This document shows positions 7,361 to 16,466 of a stretch of DNA of 64,000 bases, one piece after another. Position 1 is the stretch's first letter; each line of letters begins with the position of its first letter. The stretch lies in contig JABTUM010000002.1 of assembly GCA_015075375.1 (NCBI GenBank), positions 1,723,393-1,787,392 on the forward strand. Direction: 5' to 3'. The DNA comes from Planctomycetota bacterium. GTDB taxonomy: Bacteria > Planctomycetota > SZUA-567 > H5-PLA8. The position numbers and the translations under genes are program-made. The notes under the pieces were generated by a model. It made no database searches and was not told where the DNA came from. It saw only the letters and a program-made list of their open reading frames with translations.

Positions 7361-9712
7361 CTACAACATCGACAGCGGGTCCACGTCCACCTGAAACTCC
7401 GCGCCGCGCATCTTATCCAGCGCCGCCAGCTCGAACAAATCGGCCAAACAGGCCCCGTCCGGGGCTTTCAGCAGCAGGTGAAACCGATACAGATTCTCCA
7501 GCCGCGCCAGCGGCGCGGGCGACGGCCCCAGCACCTGGATCTTCCGCTGCGCCGCGGGATCGCGCAGCTTCGCCGCCGCTTCGTTCGCCGCACGCCGCGT
7601 GGCCTCGGCATCCTTGCCGCGCACCAGCACACGCGCCAGCACCGTGAACGGCGGATACCCGAACTGTCTCCGCACCTGCAATTCGGCCTCCGCAAAGCCC
7701 GCATAATCGTGCCGCGCCGCGAAGCGCACCGCCGGATCCTCGGGCAGATGCGTCTGCACGATCACGCGCCCGCCTTTCGCGCTGCGCCCCGCCCGCCCCG
7801 CGACCTGCTCCAGCAACTGAAACGTCCGCTCCCGCGAACGAAAATCCGGCATGTGCAGCGCCGTATCGGCCAGCACGATCCCCACCAGCGTCACGTTCGG
7901 AAAATCGAGTCCCTTCGCGATCATCTGCGTACCGACCAGCACGTCGAGCCGCCCCGCGCGAAAGGCCGAGAGCGTCTCGACGTACGCCTCGCGCTTCGTC
8001 ATCGTGTCGCTGTCCATCCGCGCCACCCGCGCCTGCGGATACAAACCCGCGACTTCCTGCTCGATCCGCTCCGTCCCCAGGCCCCAGAACTTCAAACCCG
8101 CCGCGCCGCAAGCGCTGCACACGCTCGGCACCGGCTTCTCGAAATTGCAGTAGTGGCAGTGCAGCGATTGGCGCTGCTTGTGCTCGATCAGCGTGATGTC
8201 GCAGTTCTGGCACGATTCCGTATGCCCGCAGCGCGGGCACGTGACTACCGTCGCGAAGCCGCGCCGGTTAAGAAACAGGATCGCCTGCTCTTTGCGCTCC
8301 AGCGTATCCGTCAGCGCTTTACGCAATGCGCGGGAAAGGTAATTGAACTTCTTCGTCTCGCGGTTCTCCGCGCGCATGTCGACGACGAGCACCTCCGGCA
8401 TCTCCAGCCCCAGCACGCGGCCGGGCAGTTCGAGCCGTTCGTACCTTCCGGTTCGCGCCGCTTGAGCCGACTCCAGCGCCGGCGTCGCGCTGCCCAGAAT
8501 CGCCACCGCGCCCGCCAGTCGCGCGCGCTCCACCGCCGCTTCCCGCGCGTGGTAGCGCGGAGCGCTGTCCTGTTTGTACGAACCCTCGTGCTCTTCGTCG
8601 ACGACGACGCAGCCCAATCGCGGCAGCGGAGCGAAAAGCGCCGAGCGCGCGCCGACCACCACGTCGATCTTCCCCGCGCGCGCTGCGCGCCATGCTTCCG
8701 CCCGCTCGCCGTCGGTCAGGTGGCTGTGCAACACCGCGACCCGGTCGCGACCCAGCCGCGTCTCGAAGCGCTGCGCCGTCTGCGGCGTCAGCGCGATCTC
8801 CGGGACCAGCACGATCCCCTGCCGCCCCTGCGCGCGCGCATGCTCCAGCGCGCGAAGGTACACCTCCGTCTTCCCGCTGCCCGTCACGCCTTCCAGCAAA
8901 AACGCCGCGTGCCGCTCGGCCTGCAGCGCCGCCCGGATCCGCGCCAGCGCGCGGGTCTGCGCTTCGGTCAGTTCCAGCCGCGCTTCGGGCGCCGCCGCTT
9001 CCGGCGCGAACGCTTCGCCCAGGCTCTGCGCCGCGATCTCCACCAGCGCCAGCCAGCCGGCCTTGCGCAGCGTCTCCAGCGTCGCCGGCGAAGCCTTCGC
9101 GCGCTGCTGCAACTCCAGCGTCCCCAGTTCGCCGCCGGCTTGCGCGAGGCGCTCCAGCACCGCCGCCTGCTTCGGCGCGCGGCGCGCCAGTTTGGCGAAC
9201 GCTTCCGCGTGATCCGCCGGAGGCTTCAGCAGCTTCGCCGCGCGCGCGCGCCGCGCTTCGGCTCCGCGCTTCACGCCCGCCGGCAGCATCGCCGCCAGCA
9301 CCGTGCCCAGCCCGCAGACGTAACGCCGCGCGATCCAGCGCGCCAGCGCGATCAGTTCATGCGTCAGCAGCGGAGCCGTGCGGTCGTCGCCCGCGCCGTC
9401 GTCCACCCGCGCGCGGATCGGCTTCAGCTTGGCCGGATCGATCCCCTCGGCCAGGAACTCCGCCTCCGAGCGCGTCCCCAGAAAGTAGCCGTACGCTTCG
9501 CGCCCGCCGAACGGCACGCGCACCCGCGCGCCCACCGCCAGCCGAGCCGCCAACGCCGGCGGCGCCAAATACGTGAACGCCCCGCGCACCACCGACTCCA
9601 CGGCCACCTCGGCCAGAATCGTCCCCGGCGCCCAAGGCGCGGGCTTGGCCGGGCGAGGCGGCGCTTCCTGGCCGCTGAAGAGATCGGGTTCGTCGGGACG
9701 CGGGGCGGGCAT
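7361..9712 (-). CDS. priA: Primosomal protein N', replication restart helicase PriA
   Basis: A 783-residue DEAH-type 3'-5' helicase that reloads the replisome at collapsed forks. Visible parts are an N-terminal DNA-binding region (residues ~30-105), Walker A GVTGSGKTEVY near residue 275, Walker B VVVDEEHEGSYKQ, and the helicase motif LGSATPALES. The PriA-specific zinc module has eight cysteines (CPRCGHTESCQNC, CHYC, CSACG) near residues 480-525, and motif VI is VAGRAGR. Length is normal for PriA (about 730-820). ATG 9712 is the first start and faces a 154-base divergent intergenic region. Confidence 0.97.
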   Translation of the reverse strand: MPAPRPDEPDLFSGQEAPPRPAKPAPWAPGTILAEVAVESVVRGAFTYLAPPALAARLAVGARVRVPFGGREAYGYFLGTRSEAEFLAEGIDPAKLKPIRARVDDGAGDDRTAPLLTHELIALARWIARRYVCGLGTVLAAMLPAGVKRGAEARRARAAKLLKPPADHAEAFAKLARRAPKQAAVLERLAQAGGELGTLELQQRAKASPATLETLRKAGWLALVEIAAQSLGEAFAPEAAAPEARLELTEAQTRALARIRAALQAERHAAFLLEGVTGSGKTEVYLRALEHARAQGRQGIVLVPEIALTPQTAQRFETRLGRDRVAVLHSHLTDGERAEAWRAARAGKIDVVVGARSALFAPLPRLGCVVVDEEHEGSYKQDSAPRYHAREAAVERARLAGAVAILGSATPALESAQAARTGRYERLELPGRVLGLEMPEVLVVDMRAENRETKKFNYLSRALRKALTDTLERKEQAILFLNRRGFATVVTCPRCGHTESCQNCDITLIEHKQRQSLHCHYCNFEKPVPSVCSACGAAGLKFWGLGTERIEQEVAGLYPQARVARMDSDTMTKREAYVETLSAFRAGRLDVLVGTQMIAKGLDFPNVTLVGIVLADTALHMPDFRSRERTFQLLEQVAGRAGRSAKGGRVIVQTHLPEDPAVRFAARHDYAGFAEAELQVRRQFGYPPFTVLARVLVRGKDAEATRRAANEAAAKLRDPAAQRKIQVLGPSPAPLARLENLYRFHLLLKAPDGACLADLFELAALDKMRGAEFQVDVDPLSML

Positions 9713-9866
9713 GAGCCGATCTTACGGGCTTTCCCCGCGGCCACAATTCGCGCTTGTTCGGTCCGAACCGGTCGCGTTCGAGCTACCTATAAGGATAGCC
9801 GGGCGGCTTGGCGCGGCGGGCGGGCCTGTGATACCGTCGTGCCGGGCGGTTACGGAAGGAGCGCGC

Positions 9867-10829
9867 GTGCTTCGTGGGCTTGTGCTGCTGGCTGCGGTGC
9901 TGGCTTGGGCGGCTGCGCTCTTTCTGGTCCATCGCCAGTACGGCGCCTCCGCGCCCTCGTCCGAAGCCCTGGCCAATCCGCTCGTCCTCGACGCCGTCTT
10001 CGACGATCGCGCGCCCGCGATCCGGCGCTGGACGATCTACCTCAATCCCAAAAAATTGGCCGGACCCGAAGAACAATCCACCGCCTTCCTGAACCAGAAC
10101 CTCGCCGAAACCTGGCTGCGCGAACACGAGCGCGAGCAGCGCCTCGCCGAAAACGCCGGCGCGCTCCCCGGCGAGATCGCCGTCGGACGCATGCGCACCG
10201 AGATCGTGCGCCCCGGGCCCGAACGCGCCGAAGTCAATACCACGATGGAAATCGATCTGCCCGTGGGCCTCTCGCCCTCGCTGATGCAGATCTTCGGTTC
10301 GTGCCGCTGGGAATGCACCCAGCGCCTCACGCGCCTGGGCGGCCTGCAGGATGTGACGAGCCTCTTCCGCATCGGCATGGGCGTCGAACTCGCCGGCCGC
10401 GCGGTCCGCGAAGGAGAAGCGCTGCACGTGAACCTGGCGCTCACGCGAAACGGCGAAAAGCTCGCCGCCGAAAAAGGAATCTTCCCGCTTCAGGGCACCG
10501 GCACGCCGCAGGTCGACCTCTCGCCCTTCACCTACCGCCCCGACCTCAACGTCGGCGATACGTGGGAGATCGGGATGCTCGATCTGACCAGCGCCTCGGG
10601 CAAGCCCGCCTTCGTCGCGACACAGGCCCGCGTGGTCAAGGACACCGCGACGCACTACCAAGGCCGCATCGTCGGCGTCTACGAAGTGGTGGCCGAACAC
10701 GACCGCATGCGCTACACCGCTTACTACAGCCCCGACGGAAACGTGCTGAAGGAACACTGGAAGCTGCGCGATTTCCTGGACCTGACGTTGATCCTCGAGG
10801 AGGAACCGGCCGCCGCCCCGAAGCCCTGA
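9867..10829 (+). CDS. Membrane-anchored protein of unknown function
   Basis: A 320-residue protein beginning at GTG 9867, with GGAAGGAG ending 6 bases upstream. The frame continues upstream into the priA start but lacks any start signal there. Residues 4-21 form one hydrophobic anchor (VLRGLVLLAAVLAWAAALF) and the rest is soluble and mixed alpha/beta. I recognise no domain. Features worth noting are RWTIYLNPKKLAG near residue 50 and a C-terminal region rich in beta strands (TWEIGMLDLTS, RMRYTAYYSPDGNVLKEHW) that looks like an outer-membrane lipoprotein or LolA/LppX-like fold; this is only an impression. It is followed after 22 bases by an ABC ATPase gene, so the pair may be an operon. Confidence 0.75.
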   Translation: MLRGLVLLAAVLAWAAALFLVHRQYGASAPSSEALANPLVLDAVFDDRAPAIRRWTIYLNPKKLAGPEEQSTAFLNQNLAETWLREHEREQRLAENAGALPGEIAVGRMRTEIVRPGPERAEVNTTMEIDLPVGLSPSLMQIFGSCRWECTQRLTRLGGLQDVTSLFRIGMGVELAGRAVREGEALHVNLALTRNGEKLAAEKGIFPLQGTGTPQVDLSPFTYRPDLNVGDTWEIGMLDLTSASGKPAFVATQARVVKDTATHYQGRIVGVYEVVAEHDRMRYTAYYSPDGNVLKEHWKLRDFLDLTLILEEEPAAAPKP

Positions 10830-10851
10830 CGGCCGGCGCCGACACCGTCCC

Positions 10852-11631
10852 ATGATCGAAGCCAAGAACCTCAGCAAACGCTACGGCGACAAAGTCGCGC
10901 TCTGGGATTTGAACCTCAAGATCGAGCGCGGCGAACTCTTCGCCTTCCTCGGCCCCAACGGCGCCGGCAAAACCACCACCATCAAGATCCTCGCCGGACT
11001 CGTCCATCCCAGCGGCGGCACCGCCACCGTCGGCGGCCACGACGTCGTCCGCGACGGGCTCGCCGCGCGCGCCCTGATGAGTTACGTGCCCGACCAGCCG
11101 TTCCTGTACGAAAAGCTCACCGCGCGCGAATTCCTGCGCATGGTCGGCGAACTCTACCGCATGGAGCGCCCGCGCATCGAAACGCGCATCGCCGAAATGG
11201 CCGATGCCTTCGAACTGCGCGGCTTCCTCGACGACCTCTGCGACAGCTTCTCCCACGGCATGAAGCAGCGCGTCGTCATCGCCAGCGCCCTGCTCCACGA
11301 TCCGCAGCTCCTCGTCATCGACGAACCGATGGTCGGCCTCGATCCCAAAAGCTCCCGCACGCTCAAGGATCTGCTGCGCAGGCTCGCCACCGAACAGAAA
11401 CTCACCGTCTTCATGTCCACGCACACGCTCTCGATCGCAGAGGAAGTCGCCGACCGCATCGGGATCATCCACCAAGGCCGCCTCGCCGCCCTCGGCACCA
11501 TGGCCGAACTCCGCGCCAAAGCCCACGACCCCGCGGGGGCCGCCGGCATGAAACTCGAAGATCTGTTTTTGGAAATGACCGGAGCCGCCAACGGCGCAAA
11601 AGAACCCGCGAAAACCAGCGAACCGAAATAA
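10852..11631 (+). CDS. ABC transporter ATP-binding protein (ABC-2/CcmA type)
   Basis: A 259-residue nucleotide-binding subunit. Walker A is GPNGAGKTTTIK, the Q-loop lies in SYVPDQPFLYEKLTARE, the signature motif is degenerate (DSFSHGMKQRV in place of LSGGQ), Walker B is LLVIDEPMVGLD and the H-loop STHT. This pattern belongs to ATPases of ABC-2 exporters (DrrA, CcmA, NatA). No permease gene adjoins it: the upstream gene encodes a single-anchor protein and the downstream gene is on the other strand. The partner permease must therefore lie elsewhere. Start ATG 10852 follows the previous stop by 22 bases. Confidence 0.93.
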   Translation: MIEAKNLSKRYGDKVALWDLNLKIERGELFAFLGPNGAGKTTTIKILAGLVHPSGGTATVGGHDVVRDGLAARALMSYVPDQPFLYEKLTAREFLRMVGELYRMERPRIETRIAEMADAFELRGFLDDLCDSFSHGMKQRVVIASALLHDPQLLVIDEPMVGLDPKSSRTLKDLLRRLATEQKLTVFMSTHTLSIAEEVADRIGIIHQGRLAALGTMAELRAKAHDPAGAAGMKLEDLFLEMTGAANGAKEPAKTSEPK

Positions 11632-11711
11632 CCTGCCGGCCTAAGCATGCCGTGGTTGCTGGGTACTTTTAGTTTTTACTTTTCAGTCTTCAATCTTCAC
11701 TTCTCAAGCGC

Positions 11712-12119
11712 CTAATACTCCAGCTCGATCTCACCCACGTTATACCAATGGTGCCGCACGCGTTCGTCCACGCCCGTCTTCCGCGGCGCGGCTTCTTCGA
11801 TCGGGCGCGGAGCCGGAACCTGCCGCGGCTGCGCCACGCGCGGCGCTTCCGCACGCGGCTGAGCCGGACGCGTATCGATCAGGCGCTCGACCGGTACCGC
11901 CGGCGCGGCTTCCGCGCGCGGAGCCTGCGCGTTCTTCTGCGCGTCCTGCTTCGCCTTCTGCTGCGCTTGGTACAACCGCTCGCGCGCCACGATGTCCGTC
12001 TCGCCGACATCGTCGTAAATCGGCGCCGGTTCTTCGGCTTTGTAATCGCAGCCCACGGCCACCATCAAACACGCGGCGGCCAGCGTCAGGCTCAGGAGTT
12101 TTCGGATGCGGGTCATCAT
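11712..12119 (-). CDS. Small lipoprotein with Ala/Pro/Arg-rich linker
   Basis: A 135-residue secreted protein. The N-terminus MMTRIRKLLSLTLAAACLMV is a signal peptide ending in the lipobox VAVGC, so Cys is the predicted lipidation site. The middle is a low-complexity stretch rich in Ala, Pro, Gln and Arg, and the C-terminus is HHWYNVGEIELEY. No domain is recognised. The start may be ATG 12119 or the adjacent ATG 12116; GGAG lies about 9 bases upstream. It is downstream of, and on the same strand as, the large membrane-protein gene at 12196-14973. Confidence 0.7.
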   Translation of the reverse strand: MMTRIRKLLSLTLAAACLMVAVGCDYKAEEPAPIYDDVGETDIVARERLYQAQQKAKQDAQKNAQAPRAEAAPAVPVERLIDTRPAQPRAEAPRVAQPRQVPAPRPIEEAAPRKTGVDERVRHHWYNVGEIELEY

Positions 12120-12195
12120 GGTCTGTACTCCGGTTCCCGCGGCGCACACATCCGCGCCGCTTTACATTCTACGACGATGCAAGCGCGGGACCAAA

Positions 12196-14973
12196 TTATT
12201 TCTCCGCGCCGCTCGCACCGCGCAGCCGCCGGAAATACCCTTCCACGCGCGCTCGGTATTCCGGATCGACCGGCTTAACCGTTCCGCGCCAAGGAGCTGC
12301 AGGATCGCCCGGGGCCTCCTTCGATCCCGTTTCCGGGGGCCGGTCCAGATGAAACCGCGGCCCCGATCCAGCGTTCGAATTTCCAACAGTTCGATCCGTG
12401 GACGTTGTGGGGCTCCCGCCGAACTCCGTCCGCACCGGGGCGAGCCGATGCTCCTGCGCATACGCGCGAGCCGCTTCCAGGTCGATCCCCTTCATGCGCG
12501 CAAGCGTCTCCAAATCCGGCGGCGCCATCTCGCCCGAACCCGCGCCCAACTCGCGGCCCGATTTCGGGCCCCCGTCGCGCGGGCGGCGCGTGCCTTGTCC
12601 CGCGTTCGGCGCCGGATCGTTCCCCGAGCCCCCCGCCCCGCCCGAACCGCTCGCCGTCGAACCGCCGGACGTTCCGCCCGCTTCGGTCCCGCCGCCTTCG
12701 CCGCCCGCACCGGAACCCGACTTCTGGCCCTCGCCCGAACCGCCCACGCCGCGCGGCTCGGATTGGGGCTGCCCGCCCGCGCCCTTTGCGCTGGACTTGC
12801 CCTCACCGCCCGGCCCTTCGCGGCCGGAATCCGCGCCGTCCGGCGTGCCTTCGCCCTCCGCGCCCTGCACCGCGCCGCGCGCTGGATCGTCCGGCTTGCC
12901 GCTCGATCCGCTTTGCGTCCGATCCGATTCGCGCGGTCCTTGCGGCTTCGATTCGCCCGCGCCCCCTCCGTCGGCGTGGCCGTCTCCGCTCGATCCGTCC
13001 GGAGGCTTGGGCTTCAAGCCCTTCTGGCCCAGCGTGTCGTACGGCGTGTCGCCGGCCGGCGGCGGCGTCCCGCCCGCCGCTCCGCTTCCGGCCGCCGGCG
13101 CAGCCGTCTCGCCCAAGCGTTCCAAGCCCGGCCGGCGCAGTTCGCGCGGCGCTTCGCGTCCCGCGCCCAGATCGCCCGCCTGCGCCAACTCCTCCGGCGT
13201 CGGATCGGGAATCTTCCCGAACGCGCCCAGCCGCGTCAGGCGCCGCATCCGCCGCGCTTCGGGTTCCAGCATCCGGTCCGGCGCGCCGCCGCCCGCGCCG
13301 CGCTGAGCGGGTTCCCAGCGGCGCCACGCGCTCTGCGCCTTCTGCGCCAGCGGCGCCGCCTCGTCCTCCGCTTCCACGCGATACTCGAAACCGCCGGCCA
13401 GCAGCGCGTCGAGTCCCTCCGCGGGCAGCATCCACGTCTCGCGCAGCGCGCGCGTGCCCGCCGCCAGCGGAATACCCAGCGCGACTCGCTCCGGCGCCAA
13501 TGGATCGGACTCGGGCGCGCTCAGCGGACGGACCACCAGCCGCGCGCGCGCCAAACCCAGATCGTCGGACAGATCGAGCTGCACCGGCAGCCCTTCGAGT
13601 TCCGGCACGGCGTCCTCGGGAATCCGCGCTTCCGCACGCGGCGCCTGGTCGGCGCGCACCGCCAGCGGAATCAGCGCTTGGGTTCCGCCCGCGCCGGGGC
13701 GCGCCGATTCGAGCCGCACGCGCAAGACGCCGCTGCGCTGCGCCAGCATGCTCGCGCGGTACAGCGCTTCGCCGCGCGCCGGATCGGGTTCGCGCGCGCA
13801 CGGAACATGCACGCCCGCCGGGCCTTCCAGCACCCCGCCCGCCAGATCCTTGGCCGGGGTCGCGCGCACCAGCACCGTCAGCGCCGAACCTTGCAGCGCT
13901 TCCACGCGCTCGGGATCGCGCCACAGCCGCGGCTTCTGCCGCGCGTACGCGGGCGGCTCCACCAGCACGTCCACCCGCGCGACGGCCGCCGCCGGACGCA
14001 GCGTGATCGCGTACCACGGCGTCACCGCCGGAGGCGTCCCGCGCCGCGCCGAGGCCGGCGGCGGAAGCACCAGCCGGTAGCGCGCCGGTTCCTGCAGCGC
14101 GCCCAGCGTCCCGCGCCAGCGTTGCGCGCCCGTGGCTGCGCCCTCGCCTTCAGGCAGCGGCCACATCCCGGCGACGGTGTGCGCCGCCTCCGCCCGCGAC
14201 CCCGCCGGCGCCTGTTCGATCCGGACCTCGCGCGCCGGACGCCCCGCCAGCAGCGCCTCCACCACCAGCACGTCGCCCGCCACGATCTCCGCCGGACCGG
14301 GACGCACTTCCAGGAAGCGCGGCGCCTGCGCTTCGAGGTACGCATCCGGATCGAGCGTCATCAAAAATGCCGCGACGAGCAGCGCGCCGAAGTTCGCGCA
14401 GAGCAGCAGCACCAGCGCGGCCGACCCCGTCAGCGCCGCGTGCGCGCGCCACCACGGGATCGACGGGCGCGGCGCGCGCAGCCCCGGCGCGCGCAGCACC
14501 GCCGCCGCGCGCTCCGCCGAAAGCGCCGCGACGCCCGGCGCCACCGCGCCCGGACGCTCCAGCGCCTCCACCGCCGCCAGCAGGCTCCCGGCGAACGCCG
14601 GCTCCGACGCTTCCAGCCGCAGGGCCAGTTCCGAACGCGGCGGCGTATGCCTTAAAGCCCGCGCCAGCGCCAGCGCACCCGCCCATACGATCGCGACCGC
14701 GCAGCCCAAGCCCCAGAAACGCAACGCCGCGCCTTCCGGCGCCGCGAAGAGCACGCCCAGCCCCCACACCGCGCTGCCCGCCAGCACGCACGCCAGCGCC
14801 CACGCGAAACCGTACGCGCCCCAAGCCCATGCGATCCGCGCGCGCATCCCGCGCAAGCACCGCGACGTTTCGGAAAGGAAGCGATCGTGAACGGAACCGG
14901 GAGCGCGCGGCGTCGAGCGCGATGCGTCCGGAGCCGGAGCGGCGGGCGGCGCGGAGCCGCCGGGGTCATTCAT
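12196..14973 (-). CDS. Large membrane protein with Gly/Ser-rich C-terminal half (DUF4175-like)
   Basis: A 925-residue protein. Three membrane segments lie at about residues 45-70, 80-100 and 175-200. A periplasmic beta-rich domain and then a long low-complexity region of Gly, Ser, Ala and Asp fill the second half. It ends in VDPEYRARVEGYFRRLRG, a tail like that of planctomycete proteins found beside MoxR/DUF58/BatA genes. This architecture recalls DUF4175-type proteins, whose function is not established. The start is ATG 14973, which overlaps the stop of the lipoprotein gene upstream (ATGA), so the two are translationally coupled. No MoxR or DUF58 gene lies inside the window, so the usual context cannot be confirmed. 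Confidence 0.75.
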   Translation of the reverse strand: MNDPGGSAPPAAPAPDASRSTPRAPGSVHDRFLSETSRCLRGMRARIAWAWGAYGFAWALACVLAGSAVWGLGVLFAAPEGAALRFWGLGCAVAIVWAGALALARALRHTPPRSELALRLEASEPAFAGSLLAAVEALERPGAVAPGVAALSAERAAAVLRAPGLRAPRPSIPWWRAHAALTGSAALVLLLCANFGALLVAAFLMTLDPDAYLEAQAPRFLEVRPGPAEIVAGDVLVVEALLAGRPAREVRIEQAPAGSRAEAAHTVAGMWPLPEGEGAATGAQRWRGTLGALQEPARYRLVLPPPASARRGTPPAVTPWYAITLRPAAAVARVDVLVEPPAYARQKPRLWRDPERVEALQGSALTVLVRATPAKDLAGGVLEGPAGVHVPCAREPDPARGEALYRASMLAQRSGVLRVRLESARPGAGGTQALIPLAVRADQAPRAEARIPEDAVPELEGLPVQLDLSDDLGLARARLVVRPLSAPESDPLAPERVALGIPLAAGTRALRETWMLPAEGLDALLAGGFEYRVEAEDEAAPLAQKAQSAWRRWEPAQRGAGGGAPDRMLEPEARRMRRLTRLGAFGKIPDPTPEELAQAGDLGAGREAPRELRRPGLERLGETAAPAAGSGAAGGTPPPAGDTPYDTLGQKGLKPKPPDGSSGDGHADGGGAGESKPQGPRESDRTQSGSSGKPDDPARGAVQGAEGEGTPDGADSGREGPGGEGKSSAKGAGGQPQSEPRGVGGSGEGQKSGSGAGGEGGGTEAGGTSGGSTASGSGGAGGSGNDPAPNAGQGTRRPRDGGPKSGRELGAGSGEMAPPDLETLARMKGIDLEAARAYAQEHRLAPVRTEFGGSPTTSTDRTVGNSNAGSGPRFHLDRPPETGSKEAPGDPAAPWRGTVKPVDPEYRARVEGYFRRLRGASGAEK

Positions 14974-15848
14974 GGAGCCGGCGAACCGCGTTCGGCCGCT
15001 TTGCGCATGCGGCGGTCCTTGAACGCATCGTAGCCGCCCGATTCGGGGAACGCGTCCGGCGCCTCGCGCGGATCGAGCCCCACCGGCCCGTGCGTCGAGA
15101 GCCAGCGCGTGCGCGTATGCCGGTTCGCCGCGCGCAGCTTCGCGTACTCGGCGCGCAGCGCTTCCGGAGAAGCCAGGTACCCCGCGTGGTATTCCGCCAG
15201 CAGCCGCGAAACCTCGGCCTGGAAATCCATATCGTGGAGTTCGTACCACGTCGTCCACGGCGCGATATCGCCCAGCGCCGCGTCCTCGCGCTCCAGATCC
15301 GCTTCGATCCAGCGCTCGGCGGCCTTATCCGGATCGGACGGATGCGGGTAGTCGGGTTGCAGCGGGCGAGCCATGCGAATATGCACGTTGCCGCGGTACG
15401 CGCGGTGCGTGCTGCCTACCCACGTCTCGTCGTCCTGGACGACGTAGCATCCGGGCAGCGCCTCGACCGCCATGCACAGCGCCTGAATGAATAGCGGGCG
15501 CGCCATCTCGCGCTCCACCGGCCCGAAGGACGTGGCGAAGCGCAGCGCCGCCACCGCAGACTCGCCCGTCTCGTCGAGGATGTTCAGGTTCCACGTGCGC
15601 TTGGCGAAGAGCACCGCGTCGCCCACGCTGATCCAGCGCTTCCCGCGCGGGCGTTCCAGCAAGAGCGTGGTGTTGTCGTCGTACTGCGCCCAAGCCGCGT
15701 ATGCGCGGTCACGCGCGGTGTTCCGCCCCTGCCCCCGCAGCGCTGAGGGCACGTCTTCCATCCCGTGCGGGCCTTCGATCACGTCCTCGTGGGCCGCGCA
15801 TCCGCCCGCCAGAACCGCCAGCACCAGCCACCGGCTCATCGTCCGCAT
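14970..15848 (-). CDS. Lipoprotein of unknown function
   Basis: A 292-residue protein starting at ATG 15848 with GGAGG 7 bases upstream. The N-terminal signal WLVLAVLAGGCAAH has a clear lipobox (LAGGC), so it is probably anchored in the outer or inner membrane. The mature part is hydrophilic with many Trp and Tyr (WVGSTHRAYRGNVHIRMARP, PWTTWYELHDMDF). I recognise no domain. Its last bases overlap the start of the 925-residue membrane protein, which suggests they act at the same place. Confidence 0.75.
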   Translation of the reverse strand: MRTMSRWLVLAVLAGGCAAHEDVIEGPHGMEDVPSALRGQGRNTARDRAYAAWAQYDDNTTLLLERPRGKRWISVGDAVLFAKRTWNLNILDETGESAVAALRFATSFGPVEREMARPLFIQALCMAVEALPGCYVVQDDETWVGSTHRAYRGNVHIRMARPLQPDYPHPSDPDKAAERWIEADLEREDAALGDIAPWTTWYELHDMDFQAEVSRLLAEYHAGYLASPEALRAEYAKLRAANRHTRTRWLSTHGPVGLDPREAPDAFPESGGYDAFKDRRMRKAAERGSPAP

Positions 15849-15968
15849 CGCACGGCCTCCGCGCCCGGCCTCCCATTATAGGGAATGCCCCACGGAGTAC
15901 AGACGTTTGTCCCCGCCCTTCTCTTAGCCCCGGCCCGGCCGTCTACTCGATACGTTCCACCGACTCCC

Positions 15969-16322
15969 CTACGCCGGCTTCGGTTCTTCGCGCTTCCGCA
16001 CCAGGCGGTTCATCATCTTCACCACCACGAAGACGCTCAGCGCCACGATCAGGAACTCCACCACCGTGTTGATGAACATCCCGTAGCGGATCCCCACCGC
16101 CGGAATATCCTCCCCCGCCGGACCCTTCGCGGCTTCCTTCAGCACGATCATCAGGTTCTTGAAATCGACCCCGCCGATCAGCATCCCGATCGGCGGCATG
16201 ATCAGATCGGTCACGATGCTGTTCACGATCTTGTTGAACGCCGCTCCCAGGATCAGCCCCACCGCCATATCCATGGCGTTGCCCTTCACCGCGAATTCCT
16301 TGAACTCCTGCACGAATCCCAT
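15969..16322 (-). CDS. mscL: Large-conductance mechanosensitive channel MscL
   Basis: A 117-residue homopentameric channel that opens under membrane tension to release solutes during osmotic downshock. The N-terminus FVQEFKEFAVKGNAMDMAVG matches the S1 helix and the start of TM1, which continues LILGAAFNKIVNS. The signature IIMPP..GLL appears as LIMPPIGMLIGG. TM2 is FINTVVEFLIVALSVFVVVK. The charged cytoplasmic C-terminus is short (RLVRKREEPKPA), which accounts for a length below the 136 residues of E. coli MscL. ATG 16322 has AAAGGAG about 6 bases upstream and sets the start. Confidence 0.97.
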   Translation of the reverse strand: MGFVQEFKEFAVKGNAMDMAVGLILGAAFNKIVNSIVTDLIMPPIGMLIGGVDFKNLMIVLKEAAKGPAGEDIPAVGIRYGMFINTVVEFLIVALSVFVVVKMMNRLVRKREEPKPA

Positions 16323-16397
16323 GCGTGGCTCCTTTGGAATTTGAGTTTTAACCGTAACGTGAGCGTAAAGCATACTCCGCCGCGCGGCGGACGCCTG

Positions 16398-16437
16398 AAA
16401 AGAAAAGAGCCCCGCCGCGCGATGCGGCAGGGCCCCT
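16398..16437 (-). terminator. Rho-independent terminator after the lipoprotein gene at 16467
   Basis: Read on the minus strand, a GC-rich hairpin (GGGCCCTGCCGC, loop atcgc, GCGGCGGGGC, with one G-U pair) is followed directly by a T-rich run, CTCTTTTCTTTT. It lies 30 bases after the stop of the 191-residue lipoprotein gene and before mscL, so mscL probably has its own promoter. Confidence 0.75.
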
Positions 16438-16466
16438 TGAAAGCCAGTTACAACGTCGATTTCGGC

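Noticed and set aside
7478..10855. 1125-codon plus-strand open frame opposite priA
   Set aside because: Arg-rich antisense shadow typical of GC-rich DNA; priA on the other strand has all family motifs.
10852..11631. ABC ATPase as exporter of the polymer locus
   Set aside because: It is 30 kb away, has no permease and its neighbours are unrelated.
12106..14655. 849-codon plus-strand open frame opposite the large membrane protein
   Set aside because: Arg/Pro/Ala-rich shadow without any domain; the minus-strand frame has signal, membrane helices and a coupled start.
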